Part shown: in pieces, positions 16,772-24,296 of the stretch
Position numbering within the stretch: position 1 is the first letter of the stretch
Layout: every line of letters begins with the position of its first letter
Assembly: GCA_024681795.1 (NCBI GenBank)
Contig: JAILAD010000052.1
Location: 1 to 43,919, forward strand
Direction of reading: 5' to 3'
DNA: 43,919 nucleotides
Source of the DNA: Lachnospiraceae bacterium
Lineage (GTDB): Bacteria; Bacillota; Clostridia; Lachnospirales; Lachnospiraceae
Program-made: the position numbers and the translations under genes
Notes under the pieces: generated by a model
The model's database searches: none
Seen by the model: only the letters and a program-made list of their open reading frames with translations
Told to the model about the DNA's origin: nothing

Positions 16772-18388
16772 CTATTTTTTCCTGCGCTTATGAATCGTAA
16801 TAATCAAATATACTCCCATCCCGAACGCGGCAAGATATCCGACAAATCCGAGAAGCGGAATTTCCAAAACTTTCGGCTGCATGTTTGTCGTGCAAATCAT
16901 ACTGGAACTTACAATAATTGCCGCCGTGATAATGCAGAGAATCAGATCTCCGACCATAATCTCCACTCGCCTCATTAAGGAATCAAAACCAACAGGCTCT
17001 ATATTTACCTTGGTCTGGCCCTTGATGACGGACTTCATCAGGTCCGCGGAAAGGGACGGAATCGTCATGGATTTTTTGGTAGACTCGTAAAGCGCCTTAG
17101 CATCTCCCAAAACTTCCTGTTTTAAATCAAATTCTTCCAGCAGATCGTGCATGACTTTCCCGGAAAAAAGCTGAGCCATATTGACGTCCACGTTCAGTTT
17201 TGCAATATCACCCTCAACCGTAACCAACGCACGTACCAGCATGGAAAATCCCTGCGGCAGCGCAATTCCGTGATTGGAAGCCAGTTCCACAATTTCCCCT
17301 AAAAGTTCACCGATATTCAAATCTTCCAGATTCATGGAACAGTACCGTTCCATAACTCCGTCGATGTCATTAAACAGCTCCGGATGGTTAATCGGTTTCT
17401 TCGGTTTTCCGAGAGAAAGCACCGCATTTTTCATCAGGTTTACGTCTTTTTGCACAACCGCGGTGACGGCCATTTTTAAAATATTCTGTTCCTTTTTTCC
17501 GAATCGGCCGACCATGCCCCAGTCAAGCCAGCAGATTTTTCCGTTTAAAATTTCAAGATTTCCCTGATGCGGATCCGCGTGGAATAAACCGTCGTCCAGA
17601 ACCTGCTTTAAGAAACAGTTTACGAGTTTCGTTGCAACCTCTTTCCTGTCATATCCTTCCGCATCCAGTCTGGCGAGATTTCCGATGGAAAATCCGTCCA
17701 CAAAACTCATTGTCATGACACGCTGCGTTGTGTAATCCTTCTCAATCTGCGGGCAGGTGACATACTTTATGTCCTTCATGTTTTCGGCGAATTCCATGGT
17801 CGCTTTCGCTTCGATTCTGAAATCCAGTTCGTTAATGGAAACCTGCTTCAGTTCCTCGATAATCATGGCAAAATCAAGTGTCTGATTCGCGGGCGAGATT
17901 TTTGCCATTTTGGCAGCCTTCGACAAAAGGGAAAAATCCTTCATCATCATATCTGCCACGTACGGACGCTGTACTTTGATTACCACTTTTCTTCCGTCCG
18001 GCAAAACGGCAGCATGAACCTGTGCGATGGAGGCGCTTCCCAACGGTTCCTCGTCGATTGACAAAAAGAGTTCGTCAATCGGTTTCCCGAGTTCCGAAAT
18101 GATTTCTTTTTTTATAACCTGTACGGGCAGCGGCTTTACATCCGCCCGTAATTTTTCAAGTTCTTCACAATACTCTTTCGGCAGAATATCTGTCCGGCTC
18201 GACATAATCTGACCGATTTTGATAAAGGTCGGGCCGAGATCTTCTATAACATGCCTTAAACTTTCCGGTGTAAGACCGTTCTTTACAAGATTATGCTTTC
18301 TGATTACTCCCGCAATTTCCTCCAGACGTTTGGTTTCGTCAAACATTTCCTTCGGAATGCTCCGGAGTTTCATTTCCATTGCTCCCAC
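16772..18388 (-). CDS. ABC1/UbiB/AarF-family atypical kinase
   Basis: This 538-residue member of the UbiB/ADCK family has the invariant KxGQ motif (KIGQIMSSR, about 57-65), the lysine in VVIKVQRP, a catalytic-loop equivalent HADPHQGNLEI, and a metal-binding DWGMVGRFG in place of DFG. Two hydrophobic C-terminal segments (about 485-530) anchor it in the membrane. In quinone-making bacteria the family supports ubiquinone synthesis; in fermenting Clostridia the role is unclear and may involve isoprenoid lipids. A GTG start at 18388 has AAGGA eight bases upstream. The phasin-like gene lies 18 bases upstream on the same strand, so they form an operon. Confidence 0.9.
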   Translation of the reverse strand: MGAMEMKLRSIPKEMFDETKRLEEIAGVIRKHNLVKNGLTPESLRHVIEDLGPTFIKIGQIMSSRTDILPKEYCEELEKLRADVKPLPVQVIKKEIISELGKPIDELFLSIDEEPLGSASIAQVHAAVLPDGRKVVIKVQRPYVADMMMKDFSLLSKAAKMAKISPANQTLDFAMIIEELKQVSINELDFRIEAKATMEFAENMKDIKYVTCPQIEKDYTTQRVMTMSFVDGFSIGNLARLDAEGYDRKEVATKLVNCFLKQVLDDGLFHADPHQGNLEILNGKICWLDWGMVGRFGKKEQNILKMAVTAVVQKDVNLMKNAVLSLGKPKKPINHPELFNDIDGVMERYCSMNLEDLNIGELLGEIVELASNHGIALPQGFSMLVRALVTVEGDIAKLNVDVNMAQLFSGKVMHDLLEEFDLKQEVLGDAKALYESTKKSMTIPSLSADLMKSVIKGQTKVNIEPVGFDSLMRRVEIMVGDLILCIITAAIIVSSSMICTTNMQPKVLEIPLLGFVGYLAAFGMGVYLIITIHKRRKK

Positions 18389-18406
18389 GTGACTAATCCT
18401 TCTTTC

Positions 18407-18763
18407 CTATTCTTTGCGTACTTCGATTTCTATTTCATGGCTTTCCGGATCCGGTCTTTTCTCAAACTCTACCGACCGTTCTAACACATTTCCGTCCCCG
18501 TCCTTTACCGTATCAAACGAAACACTCCTGCCGTGACCGAGACTGTAGGTATGTTCGCCGTCTTTCTTTTTTGCCCGTTCCGCAAGAATCCGTTCCCGGT
18601 TTCCGTTATAGAGGAGTTCTTCGTTATCGGCTTCCTCCATACCGAAGATTTCACTGCCCCTGCGAAGAAGGTCTTTGATTTCATCATTCTGCCGGTCTAT
18701 CGTCCCAAGGCCTGCCAGAATCACGTCTTTTGCAGCATCTTTTATTGTTTTCAACGAAAACAC
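18407..18763 (-). CDS. Phasin-like small helical protein paired with the ABC1 kinase
   Basis: The 118-residue protein has an N-terminal helix FSLKTIKDAAKDVILAGLGT resembling the start of phasin-type proteins, a charged helical middle (RGSEIFGMEEADNEELL), and a C-terminal beta-like charged part. It lies 18 bases upstream of the ABC1 kinase gene on the same strand. Small phasin-like proteins commonly precede AarF kinases in clostridial genomes, suggesting a partner or substrate of the kinase. The molecular function is unknown. Palindromic repeat array B lies just upstream, so its promoter would have to lie between or beyond those repeats. Confidence 0.7.
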   Translation of the reverse strand: MFSLKTIKDAAKDVILAGLGTIDRQNDEIKDLLRRGSEIFGMEEADNEELLYNGNRERILAERAKKKDGEHTYSLGHGRSVSFDTVKDGDGNVLERSVEFEKRPDPESHEIEIEVRKE

Positions 18764-18809
18764 CGCCCTTCATTTAAGTTACTTTTTATTATACCACAAA
18801 TATTCCCTT

Positions 18810-18897
18810 GGGGACTGTCCCTGATGAACCAAACGGGGACTGTCCCTGATGAACCAAACGGGGACTGTCCCCGGGGAGCCAGGTGGGGACTGTCCCC
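18810..18897. repeat. Palindromic repeat array B, four copies at exact 25-bp period
   Basis: The palindrome GGGGACTGTCCC(C) starts at 18810, 18835, 18860 and 18885, an exact 25-base period. The first two 25-base units are identical (palindrome plus TGATGAACCAAAC); the third spacer differs. The array lies between the P-type ATPase terminator and the start of the phasin-like gene. Confidence 0.92.
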
Positions 18898-18906
18898 GAA
18901 GATGAC

Positions 18907-18934
18907 AAAAAAACCACGGGATTTCATCCCGTGG
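18907..18934 (-). terminator. Terminator of the metal-efflux operon
   Basis: CCACGGGAT (18914-18922) and ATCCCGTGG (18926-18934) form a perfect nine-base stem with a three-base loop. On the minus strand it is followed by seven T residues (18907-18913). It ends the ATPase transcript. Confidence 0.9.
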
Positions 18935-18951
18935 CTCAACAAGCAATTTTC

Positions 18952-20898
18952 TTATAAATTCTTAACCCGCAAGGCCCTTATTGCATTCAGTACCGCAATT
19001 ACCATGACACCGACATCCGCAAAAATCGCAAGCCACATATTTGCAAACCCGAGCGCTCCGAGGATCAGACATGCAAACTTAATCACTAGCGCAAATACAA
19101 TATTCTCATAAACGATTCTTAAGCACTTTCTTGATATCTTTATTGACTTCGAAATCTTCATCGGATCGTCGTCCATCAAAACCACATCCGCAGCTTCAAT
19201 CGCAGCATCCGATCCCATCGCTCCCATCGCGATACCGATGTCCGCTCTTGTCAGTACCGGCGCATCATTTATGCCGTCACCGACAAATGCAAGTTTTCCA
19301 AGGCTTTTATTCTCTTCCAAAAGTCTCTCGACCTCTGTCACTTTATCTGCAGGAAGTAGTTCGCTTCTGACCTCATTCACCCCGAGTCTTCCGGCCACAT
19401 CATCTGCGACAGCCTTTGCATCACCGGTCAGCATTACTGTTTTCTTAATTCCTGCTTTTTTCAGTTCACGAATTGCTTCACCCGAATTTTCCTTTTCCAC
19501 ATCAGAGATTACAATGTGTCCCGCATAAGCTCCGTCAAGAGCCATATGCAGAATCGTTCCGACCGAGTGGCAGTTGATATGCCTTATTTTTTCACGGTGC
19601 ATCAGTTTATCGTTTCCGATCAGCACACCAACACCGTCTACCTTGGCAGAAATACCCTCACCGCTGATTTCCACGATATCCGTAACGCGGTTCCGGTCTA
19701 TTTCCTTTCCGTATGCTGCCTGAAGGCTTTTGCTGATGGGATGCGAGGAAGCACATTCTGCAAGCGCCGCATACTCCAGCAATTTTTCATTTTCGATTAA
19801 ATTATGATGTACACCGCTTACTTCAAAAACACCCTTCGTAAGCGTTCCTGTTTTATCAAAAACAACCGTTGTAACCTTGGAAAGTGTCTCTAAATAGTTG
19901 GAACCTTTGACAAGAATTCCTTCTTTTCCGGCTCCGCCGATTCCCGCAAAAAATGTCAGCGGGATGCTTACTACCAAAGCACACGGACACGATATTACCA
20001 AAAATGTCAGCGCCCTGTATATCCATTGCATCCATACTTCCGAGCCTGAGTGCATAAAAAATATCTGTACTAACGGAGGCAGAATCGCAAGCGCCAGAGC
20101 GGAGAAACAAACCGCAGGCGTATATATTCTTGCGAATTTGGAGATAAATTCTTCGGATTTGGATTTACGGGAACTTGCATTTTCCACCAGCTCCAGAATT
20201 TTGGAAACCGTAGACTCTCCGAATTCCTTGGTCGTCTGCACCTTCAAAACACCCGTCATATTGATGGAGCCGGAAATAATTTCGTCCCCCGCAAAAACCT
20301 CTCGCGGTACACTCTCACCGGTCAGGGCAACTGTGTTCAGGGAGGAATTTCCTTCTGTAATCAGACCGTCAATCGGCACCTTTTCACCCGGTTGAACTAC
20401 AATTATAGTTCCAATCTCAACTTCATCCGGATCTACCTGTTCGAGATTGCCATCCTTTTCCACATTCGCATAATCCGGACGAATATCCATCAGTTCGGAA
20501 ATATTCCGTCTGCTTTTGCCAACCGCAATGCTCTGGAACAGCTCTCCGATCTGGTAAAAGAGCATAACCGCTATTGCCTCGGTATAATCACCGCTCTTTT
20601 GAATCAACGCGAGTACAATGGCTCCGACGGTAGCAATTGCCATCAGGAAATTTTCATCAAATACCTGTCCTTTTATAATTCCCTTGAAGGCTTTTTTTAG
20701 GATATCATATCCGATAATACCGTACGGAATCATATATAGGAAAAACCAGATTGGTTCGCGTATCAGCAACACATTTGCCCTGGCACCGTTTTCATCAATG
20801 AGTTCAACACCGAAAAACCGGTATGCAACCCACAGAACCACCATAAGCACTGCTGCCACAATGATTCGTACCAACATTTTTTTCTGTTTCTTCGTCAT
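18952..20898 (-). CDS. Zn2+/Cd2+ (Pb2+)-exporting P1B-type ATPase
   Basis: This membrane pump exports soft divalent metals using ATP. The protein (648 residues from ATG 20898) contains the actuator TGES motif, the transport motif SCPCALVVSIPL, the phosphorylation site FDKTGTLTKG, and the hinge GDGINDAPVL. The final membrane helix region with Lys and Asp (KFACLILG, FADVGVMVIAVLNAIRAL) is typical of ZntA/CadA (P1B-2) pumps. It lacks the N-terminal HMA domain usual for the family; this is encoded as the separate upstream gene. ATG 20898 has AAGGA eight bases upstream and is preferred to a GTG at 20919. The intercistronic gap holds repeat array E. Confidence 0.93.
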   Translation of the reverse strand: MTKKQKKMLVRIIVAAVLMVVLWVAYRFFGVELIDENGARANVLLIREPIWFFLYMIPYGIIGYDILKKAFKGIIKGQVFDENFLMAIATVGAIVLALIQKSGDYTEAIAVMLFYQIGELFQSIAVGKSRRNISELMDIRPDYANVEKDGNLEQVDPDEVEIGTIIVVQPGEKVPIDGLITEGNSSLNTVALTGESVPREVFAGDEIISGSINMTGVLKVQTTKEFGESTVSKILELVENASSRKSKSEEFISKFARIYTPAVCFSALALAILPPLVQIFFMHSGSEVWMQWIYRALTFLVISCPCALVVSIPLTFFAGIGGAGKEGILVKGSNYLETLSKVTTVVFDKTGTLTKGVFEVSGVHHNLIENEKLLEYAALAECASSHPISKSLQAAYGKEIDRNRVTDIVEISGEGISAKVDGVGVLIGNDKLMHREKIRHINCHSVGTILHMALDGAYAGHIVISDVEKENSGEAIRELKKAGIKKTVMLTGDAKAVADDVAGRLGVNEVRSELLPADKVTEVERLLEENKSLGKLAFVGDGINDAPVLTRADIGIAMGAMGSDAAIEAADVVLMDDDPMKISKSIKISRKCLRIVYENIVFALVIKFACLILGALGFANMWLAIFADVGVMVIAVLNAIRALRVKNL

Positions 20899-20923
20899 TT
20901 TGCATTCCTTCTGTCGCACTCAC

Positions 20924-20986
20924 GGGGACTGTCCCCGTTTGGTCCACAAGGGACTGTCCCCGGACAGTTCACCGGGGACTGTCCCC
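20924..20986. repeat. Palindromic repeat array E inside the metal-efflux operon
   Basis: Three copies of (G/A)GGGACTGTCCCC start at 20924, 20949 and 20974, an exact 25-base period, filling the gap between the HMA gene and the P-type ATPase gene. Transcribed as RNA, each can form a GGGGAC/GUCCCC stem, so the leader of the second cistron carries three hairpins. Confidence 0.9.
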
Positions 20987-20996
20987 GCAGAAAATA

Positions 20997-21215
20997 TTAT
21001 AAATAAATCTCGCAGTCATCTTCCACTTTTTTGCAGTTCTTCAAAACCTGCTTCATAACCGCCTTCTCGTCAGCGCCGTCAGCAAATTCCACAATCATCT
21101 TCTGCGTCATGAAGTTTACGGTACAACCTGCAACACCCTCTGTTTTCTTCGTTGCGTCTTCCATCTTGTTGGCACAATTTGCACAGTCTACCTCAATCTT
21201 ATAAGTCTTCTTCAT
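20997..21215 (-). CDS. Stand-alone HMA metal-binding protein (metallochaperone-like)
   Basis: The 72-residue protein of heavy-metal-associated (HMA) fold binds a metal through Cys11-x-x-Cys14 in VDCANCANKME. It is the same kind of domain normally found at the N-terminus of ZntA-type ATPases. Directly upstream of the ATPase gene on the same strand, it is probably a chaperone or a split-off regulatory domain of the pump. An acidic/Cys C-terminus (CKKVEDDCEIYL) gives extra possible ligands. It is driven by the promoter at 21304-21332 with an operator-like palindrome. Confidence 0.88.
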   Translation of the reverse strand: MKKTYKIEVDCANCANKMEDATKKTEGVAGCTVNFMTQKMIVEFADGADEKAVMKQVLKNCKKVEDDCEIYL

Positions 21216-21273
21216 GATTTCTTCTCCCTTCTTTAAGTCCGTTTGCGGAATATATCTGCAATTTATCTTTTCG

Positions 21274-21332
21274 ATTAAACGCTTGTTTAATTCTTATGAT
21301 TGAATTATACTGAAACCGATAAAACCTTTCAA
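21274..21332 (-). promoter_or_regulatory. Promoter and ArsR-type operator of the metal-efflux operon
   Basis: On the minus strand TTGAAA (21327-21332), 17 bases and TATAAT (21304-21309) make a strong promoter for the HMA-ATPase operon. Just downstream of the expected start is ATTAAAC-GCTT-GTTTAAT (21274-21291), a perfect inverted repeat with seven-base arms, the form and position of an ArsR/SmtB repressor site. The divergent gene encodes such a regulator. Confidence 0.7.
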
Positions 21333-21348
21333 TCATTTCAGCCGATTC

Positions 21349-21382
21349 ATTTCCGTTTGGGCTAAAATGATTTCCGTTTGGG
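21349..21382 (+). promoter_or_regulatory. 21-bp-spaced direct repeat before the ArsR-AraC gene
   Basis: ATTTCCGTTTGGG occurs at 21349-21361 and 21370-21382, exactly 21 bases (two helical turns) apart, ending 24 bases before the regulator start. AraC-type DNA-binding domains bind direct repeats of about this spacing, so this may be the AraC-half target of the fusion protein. This is inferred. Confidence 0.45.
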
Positions 21383-21406
21383 ACAATTCATATACAGGAG
21401 AGAATT

Positions 21407-22252
21407 ATGGAAAACACTTCAACTCTGCACGATCACGGCAATTCCCACGACCTTACACTCATTCTGGAACAAAGCAGAAAAACGGAGGACTTTCGAAAAA
21501 TCTCCGACATTTTCGAAAAACTCGGCGATGCCAAGCGCGCACAGATTTTCTGGATTCTGTGTCACTGTGAGGAGTGTGTGAGCGACCTGTCCGAAATCAT
21601 CGGCATGACATCCCCCGCCGTTTCACATCATTTAAAAGTACTGAAGGAATGCGGGCTGATCGAAAGCCACCGCGAAGGAAAAGAAGTAATCTACCACGTC
21701 ACCGACAGCGAACTGACCCGCCTTCTCCACGTCACTACGGAAGAAATCATGGCATTTTCCTGCCCCGATTCGGAAATAGTCCCCGAATCCCTCAGGAAGG
21801 AAAACAGTGAACTCTGCCATACCTGCGGCCGTAAAAATCACAGCCATGCATCCCACTTGACCGGCCATATGTGTCTAAACCATGAAAAAAAGGAACCCTC
21901 TTCCGAAAAAAGCAGTCCCCGTAAAAACACCGGCAATACACTTGCCACGGAAATACACGATTACCTGAATGCCCATCTGGACCAGCACATCACAATCGAT
22001 TCCCTTGCAAAACATTTCTGCGTCAACGCAACCACCGTAAAAACCGTCTTCCGACAGGAATTCGGCAATTCCATTGCAGCGCACACAAAGGAACATCGTA
22101 TGGAAAAAGCGGCGGATTTGCTGCTTCACTCGGATTATTCCATCGAAGAAATCGCATCCATGGTCGGCTACCGGAATCAGAGCAAATTCACGCAGGCCTT
22201 TAAGGAAGCCTACAATACCCTCCCAAAGGATTATAAAAAACAATACCCATAA
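21407..22252 (+). CDS. ArsR-AraC fusion metal-responsive regulator
   Basis: This 281-residue protein has an ArsR/SmtB winged helix (about 30-110: KISDIFEKLGDAKRAQIFWIL, CHCEECVSDL, SPAVSHHLKVLKECGLI, EGKEVIYHV), then a Cys/His-rich linker (CHTCGRKNHSHASHLTGHMC, about 145-165), then a C-terminal AraC-type double helix-turn-helix (about 185-280, with GYRNQSKFTQAFKEAY). The N-terminus also has HDHGNSH. ArsR repressors release DNA on metal binding; an AraC DNA-binding part is not normal for the family. It is divergent from the Zn/Cd efflux operon, so it probably controls that operon and itself. Ligand candidates are the CHCEEC cluster and the linker. Confidence 0.88.
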   Translation: MENTSTLHDHGNSHDLTLILEQSRKTEDFRKISDIFEKLGDAKRAQIFWILCHCEECVSDLSEIIGMTSPAVSHHLKVLKECGLIESHREGKEVIYHVTDSELTRLLHVTTEEIMAFSCPDSEIVPESLRKENSELCHTCGRKNHSHASHLTGHMCLNHEKKEPSSEKSSPRKNTGNTLATEIHDYLNAHLDQHITIDSLAKHFCVNATTVKTVFRQEFGNSIAAHTKEHRMEKAADLLLHSDYSIEEIASMVGYRNQSKFTQAFKEAYNTLPKDYKKQYP

Positions 22253-22325
22253 ATCAATAACCATAAACCCGTCTCCAAATTAACGGTCCTTTGGTTAGCC
22301 GCATAAAACTTTAGTTAGTTATGAA

Positions 22326-22354
22326 TTGCATTCTGTTCCCAACAATGCTATAAT
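22326..22354 (+). promoter_or_regulatory. Promoter of the DtxR-like gene
   Basis: TTGCAT (22326-22331), a 17-base spacer and TATAAT (22349-22354) form a clear sigma-A promoter. The implied leader is about 125 bases and contains the inverted repeat TACAGC-N6-GCTGTA (about 22410-22427) and other short pairings; no known riboswitch was recognised. Confidence 0.65.
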
Positions 22355-22487
22355 ATCAAAGTCGGCATTACTACTCTGTACCGGCAGTCCGCAGAAAAAT
22401 ACCGGAAATACAGCAAAGCCGCTGTAAACCATAAATACAGGCTGTTTGTCATTCCGCGGTGTTGAACGCAAAAGGGGGGAAATCGTT

Positions 22488-22928
22488 ATGGATCCGAAAG
22501 AATCATCCGAAGACTATTTAGAAACAATTCTGATACTCAGCAAAAAACTTCCCGTAGTCCGTTCCGTAGATGTAGCGAACGAACTTGGCTATAAAAAATC
22601 CAGCATCAGCGTTGCCATGAAAAAACTCCGTGAGAAGGACCAGATTATCATGGACAACAACGGATACATTACTTTAACTCCGGCCGGAAAAGAAATTGCG
22701 GAAAACGTCTATTCCAAACACGTTCTTTTCACCAACTGGCTTACGGAACTCGGTGTGAATCCCAATATTGCACAGGAAGATGCGTGTCGTATGGAGCATA
22801 TCATCAGTGAGGAGAGTTATTCTGCAATAAAAGATTTTATCATTAAATATCATTGCAAAGATTTTCGTTCAAAAGCGACGGATTCATCCAAAGGTCCATC
22901 CAATAAAACCAATAAATCCAATAAATAG
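22488..22928 (+). CDS. DtxR/MntR-family metal-dependent regulator
   Basis: The 146-residue iron- or manganese-dependent repressor has a winged helix (about 10-65: VRSVDVANELGYKKSSISVAMKKL) and a metal-binding dimerisation helix region with His78 and DACRMEH (Cys100, Glu103, His104). Asp9 and Glu12 in SEDYLETI match MntR metal ligands, while Cys100 matches DtxR, so metal preference is unclear. It has no C-terminal SH3 domain, as in short MntR-like forms; the C-terminus is a Ser/Lys/Asn tail. I chose ATG 22488, preceded by GGGGGGA, over an upstream in-frame start. It lies downstream of the ArsR-AraC gene but has its own promoter. Confidence 0.88.
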   Translation: MDPKESSEDYLETILILSKKLPVVRSVDVANELGYKKSSISVAMKKLREKDQIIMDNNGYITLTPAGKEIAENVYSKHVLFTNWLTELGVNPNIAQEDACRMEHIISEESYSAIKDFIIKYHCKDFRSKATDSSKGPSNKTNKSNK

Positions 22929-22994
22929 AAGTTTCCGGAATATACACCGGGATATACTTTGGATTAAACATTGATTCAACATTAAGGAAAACAA

Positions 22995-23022
22995 AAAACC
23001 GGCATGACCACATGCCGGTTTT
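22995..23022. terminator. Bidirectional terminator between the dtxR-like gene and ddl
   Basis: AAAACCGGCATG (22995-23006) and CATGCCGGTTTT (23011-23022) form a perfect twelve-base stem with a four-base loop, flanked by T-runs on both strands (TTTTAATAA on plus; TTTTTTGTTTT on minus). It serves both converging transcripts. Confidence 0.9.
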
Positions 23023-23102
23023 AATAATTCACGGTTTTGATAATTCACATTAACCCAAATTCACAGAAACGAAAACATCATACCGCCGAAAAGCACTTCC
23101 CC

Positions 23103-24284
23103 TTATACCTTCGAGCCTTTCGCGCCACCGAATCCCGCAGTATTCAGGATGTTTGTATCAAACGTAAACGTAAGGCTTTCCTCCATACGAACCCTCTTTA
23201 ACGCCAGCTGAATCATACGGTCCAGCAACTCCTTATACGGAATTCCCACCGGCTCCCAAAGATAAAATGCCAGCGATCCGGGAATCGTGTTAATCTCGTT
23301 AAAGTAAAGCTTTCCGTTATCTTCGTCAATCATAAAATCAATTCTCGACACGCCGTTGCAGCCGAGTGCCTTAAATGACCGTACCGCAAGTTCGCGTACT
23401 TCTTCTCTCTTTTCAGGAGAAAGTTCCGCAGGGATTTTTCTGGAAACACTTGCCATTCCTTTTGAACCGCCGCTCTTTGAGTTGCTTACATATTTGTCTT
23501 CGTAGCTCAGAATATCTTTCGTATGCAAAGGTTCCTCACACTCGGATGCAATCGCATCATTTTCGTCTCCCAAAACCGCACAGTTGATTTCCCGAAGATT
23601 GGTAATTGCATGCTCTACAAGCACTTTGGAAGCGTAGCGGAATGCATCGTCAATGGAATTCACCAGATCCACTTTTGTCTTTGCAACGCTGATTCCGACG
23701 GAAGAACCGAGGTTTACGGGTTTCACGATTACCGGATATCCGAAGGTTTTCTCCACGGTCTCAATCAGTTTATCCATATCCGCATAATCGGACATAGTAA
23801 ACAGTTTTGCATCCAGAACCGGGACGTCACTTTCCCGAAGAACCGCTTTCATAATGTATTTGTCCATTCCGATTGCGGATGCCGTAACATCGCAGCCGAC
23901 AAACGGAATTCCGACGGTTTTTAAATACCCCTGAAAAGCACCGTCCTCCACATTGGTTCCGTGCACTACGGGAAATGCTACATCAATCGGAATTTCCACG
24001 TTTTTTCCGAATTTTTTCGGGGGATAGGATACCAGATTTACTTTCTCTCCCTCGTGAACCATAATCACTCTCTGTGATTTTTTCAGAAGAGAATCAATGT
24101 CCTTGTAGGCTTCGATATTGCCGATTTCCTCGCCGACATACATCTCGTTTTTCTTTGTCATGTATACCGGAACGACTTCGTATTTTTCCGTATCCATCGC
24201 CAGAATTGCCTGAATTCCGGAGATAACGGACACTTCGTGTTCCACACTTTTTCCGCCGAACAGCATGGCTACTTTGGTTTTCAT
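23103..24284 (-). CDS. ddl: D-alanine--D-alanine ligase
   Basis: The enzyme makes D-Ala-D-Ala for peptidoglycan. It has the ATP-grasp fold: N-terminal LFGGKSVEHEVSVISG, VVHGTNVEDGAFQGYL, the ATP-binding VIVKPVNLGSSVGI, the omega-loop region SYEDKYVSN, and the metal-binding FNEINTIPGSLAFYLW. The EDKY element is the D-Ala-D-Ala type rather than the VanA-type D-lactate ligase. The 393-residue length is slightly above typical Ddl (about 350-370) because of insertions and a short C-terminal tail. It is the last gene of an operon behind the MurF-like ligase, with a 12-base gap. Confidence 0.95.
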   Translation of the reverse strand: MKTKVAMLFGGKSVEHEVSVISGIQAILAMDTEKYEVVPVYMTKKNEMYVGEEIGNIEAYKDIDSLLKKSQRVIMVHEGEKVNLVSYPPKKFGKNVEIPIDVAFPVVHGTNVEDGAFQGYLKTVGIPFVGCDVTASAIGMDKYIMKAVLRESDVPVLDAKLFTMSDYADMDKLIETVEKTFGYPVIVKPVNLGSSVGISVAKTKVDLVNSIDDAFRYASKVLVEHAITNLREINCAVLGDENDAIASECEEPLHTKDILSYEDKYVSNSKSGGSKGMASVSRKIPAELSPEKREEVRELAVRSFKALGCNGVSRIDFMIDEDNGKLYFNEINTIPGSLAFYLWEPVGIPYKELLDRMIQLALKRVRMEESLTFTFDTNILNTAGFGGAKGSKV

Positions 24285-24296
24285 TTTTGAATCCTC

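Noticed and set aside
18810-18897. Regular palindromes with variable spacers could be read as a CRISPR array
   Set aside because: The repeat is 12-13 bases and the spacer 12-13 bases, both too short; two spacers are identical; there are five small arrays and no cas genes.
22253-22325. DtxR box at TTGGTTAGCC ... TTAGTTAGTT upstream of the promoter
   Set aside because: The half sites do not form a convincing palindrome of the DtxR or MntR consensus.
22355-22487. Known riboswitch in the DtxR leader
   Set aside because: I could not find the conserved core of a cobalamin, TPP, FMN, SAM or Mn2+ (yybP-ykoY) riboswitch; kept only as an unassigned leader.
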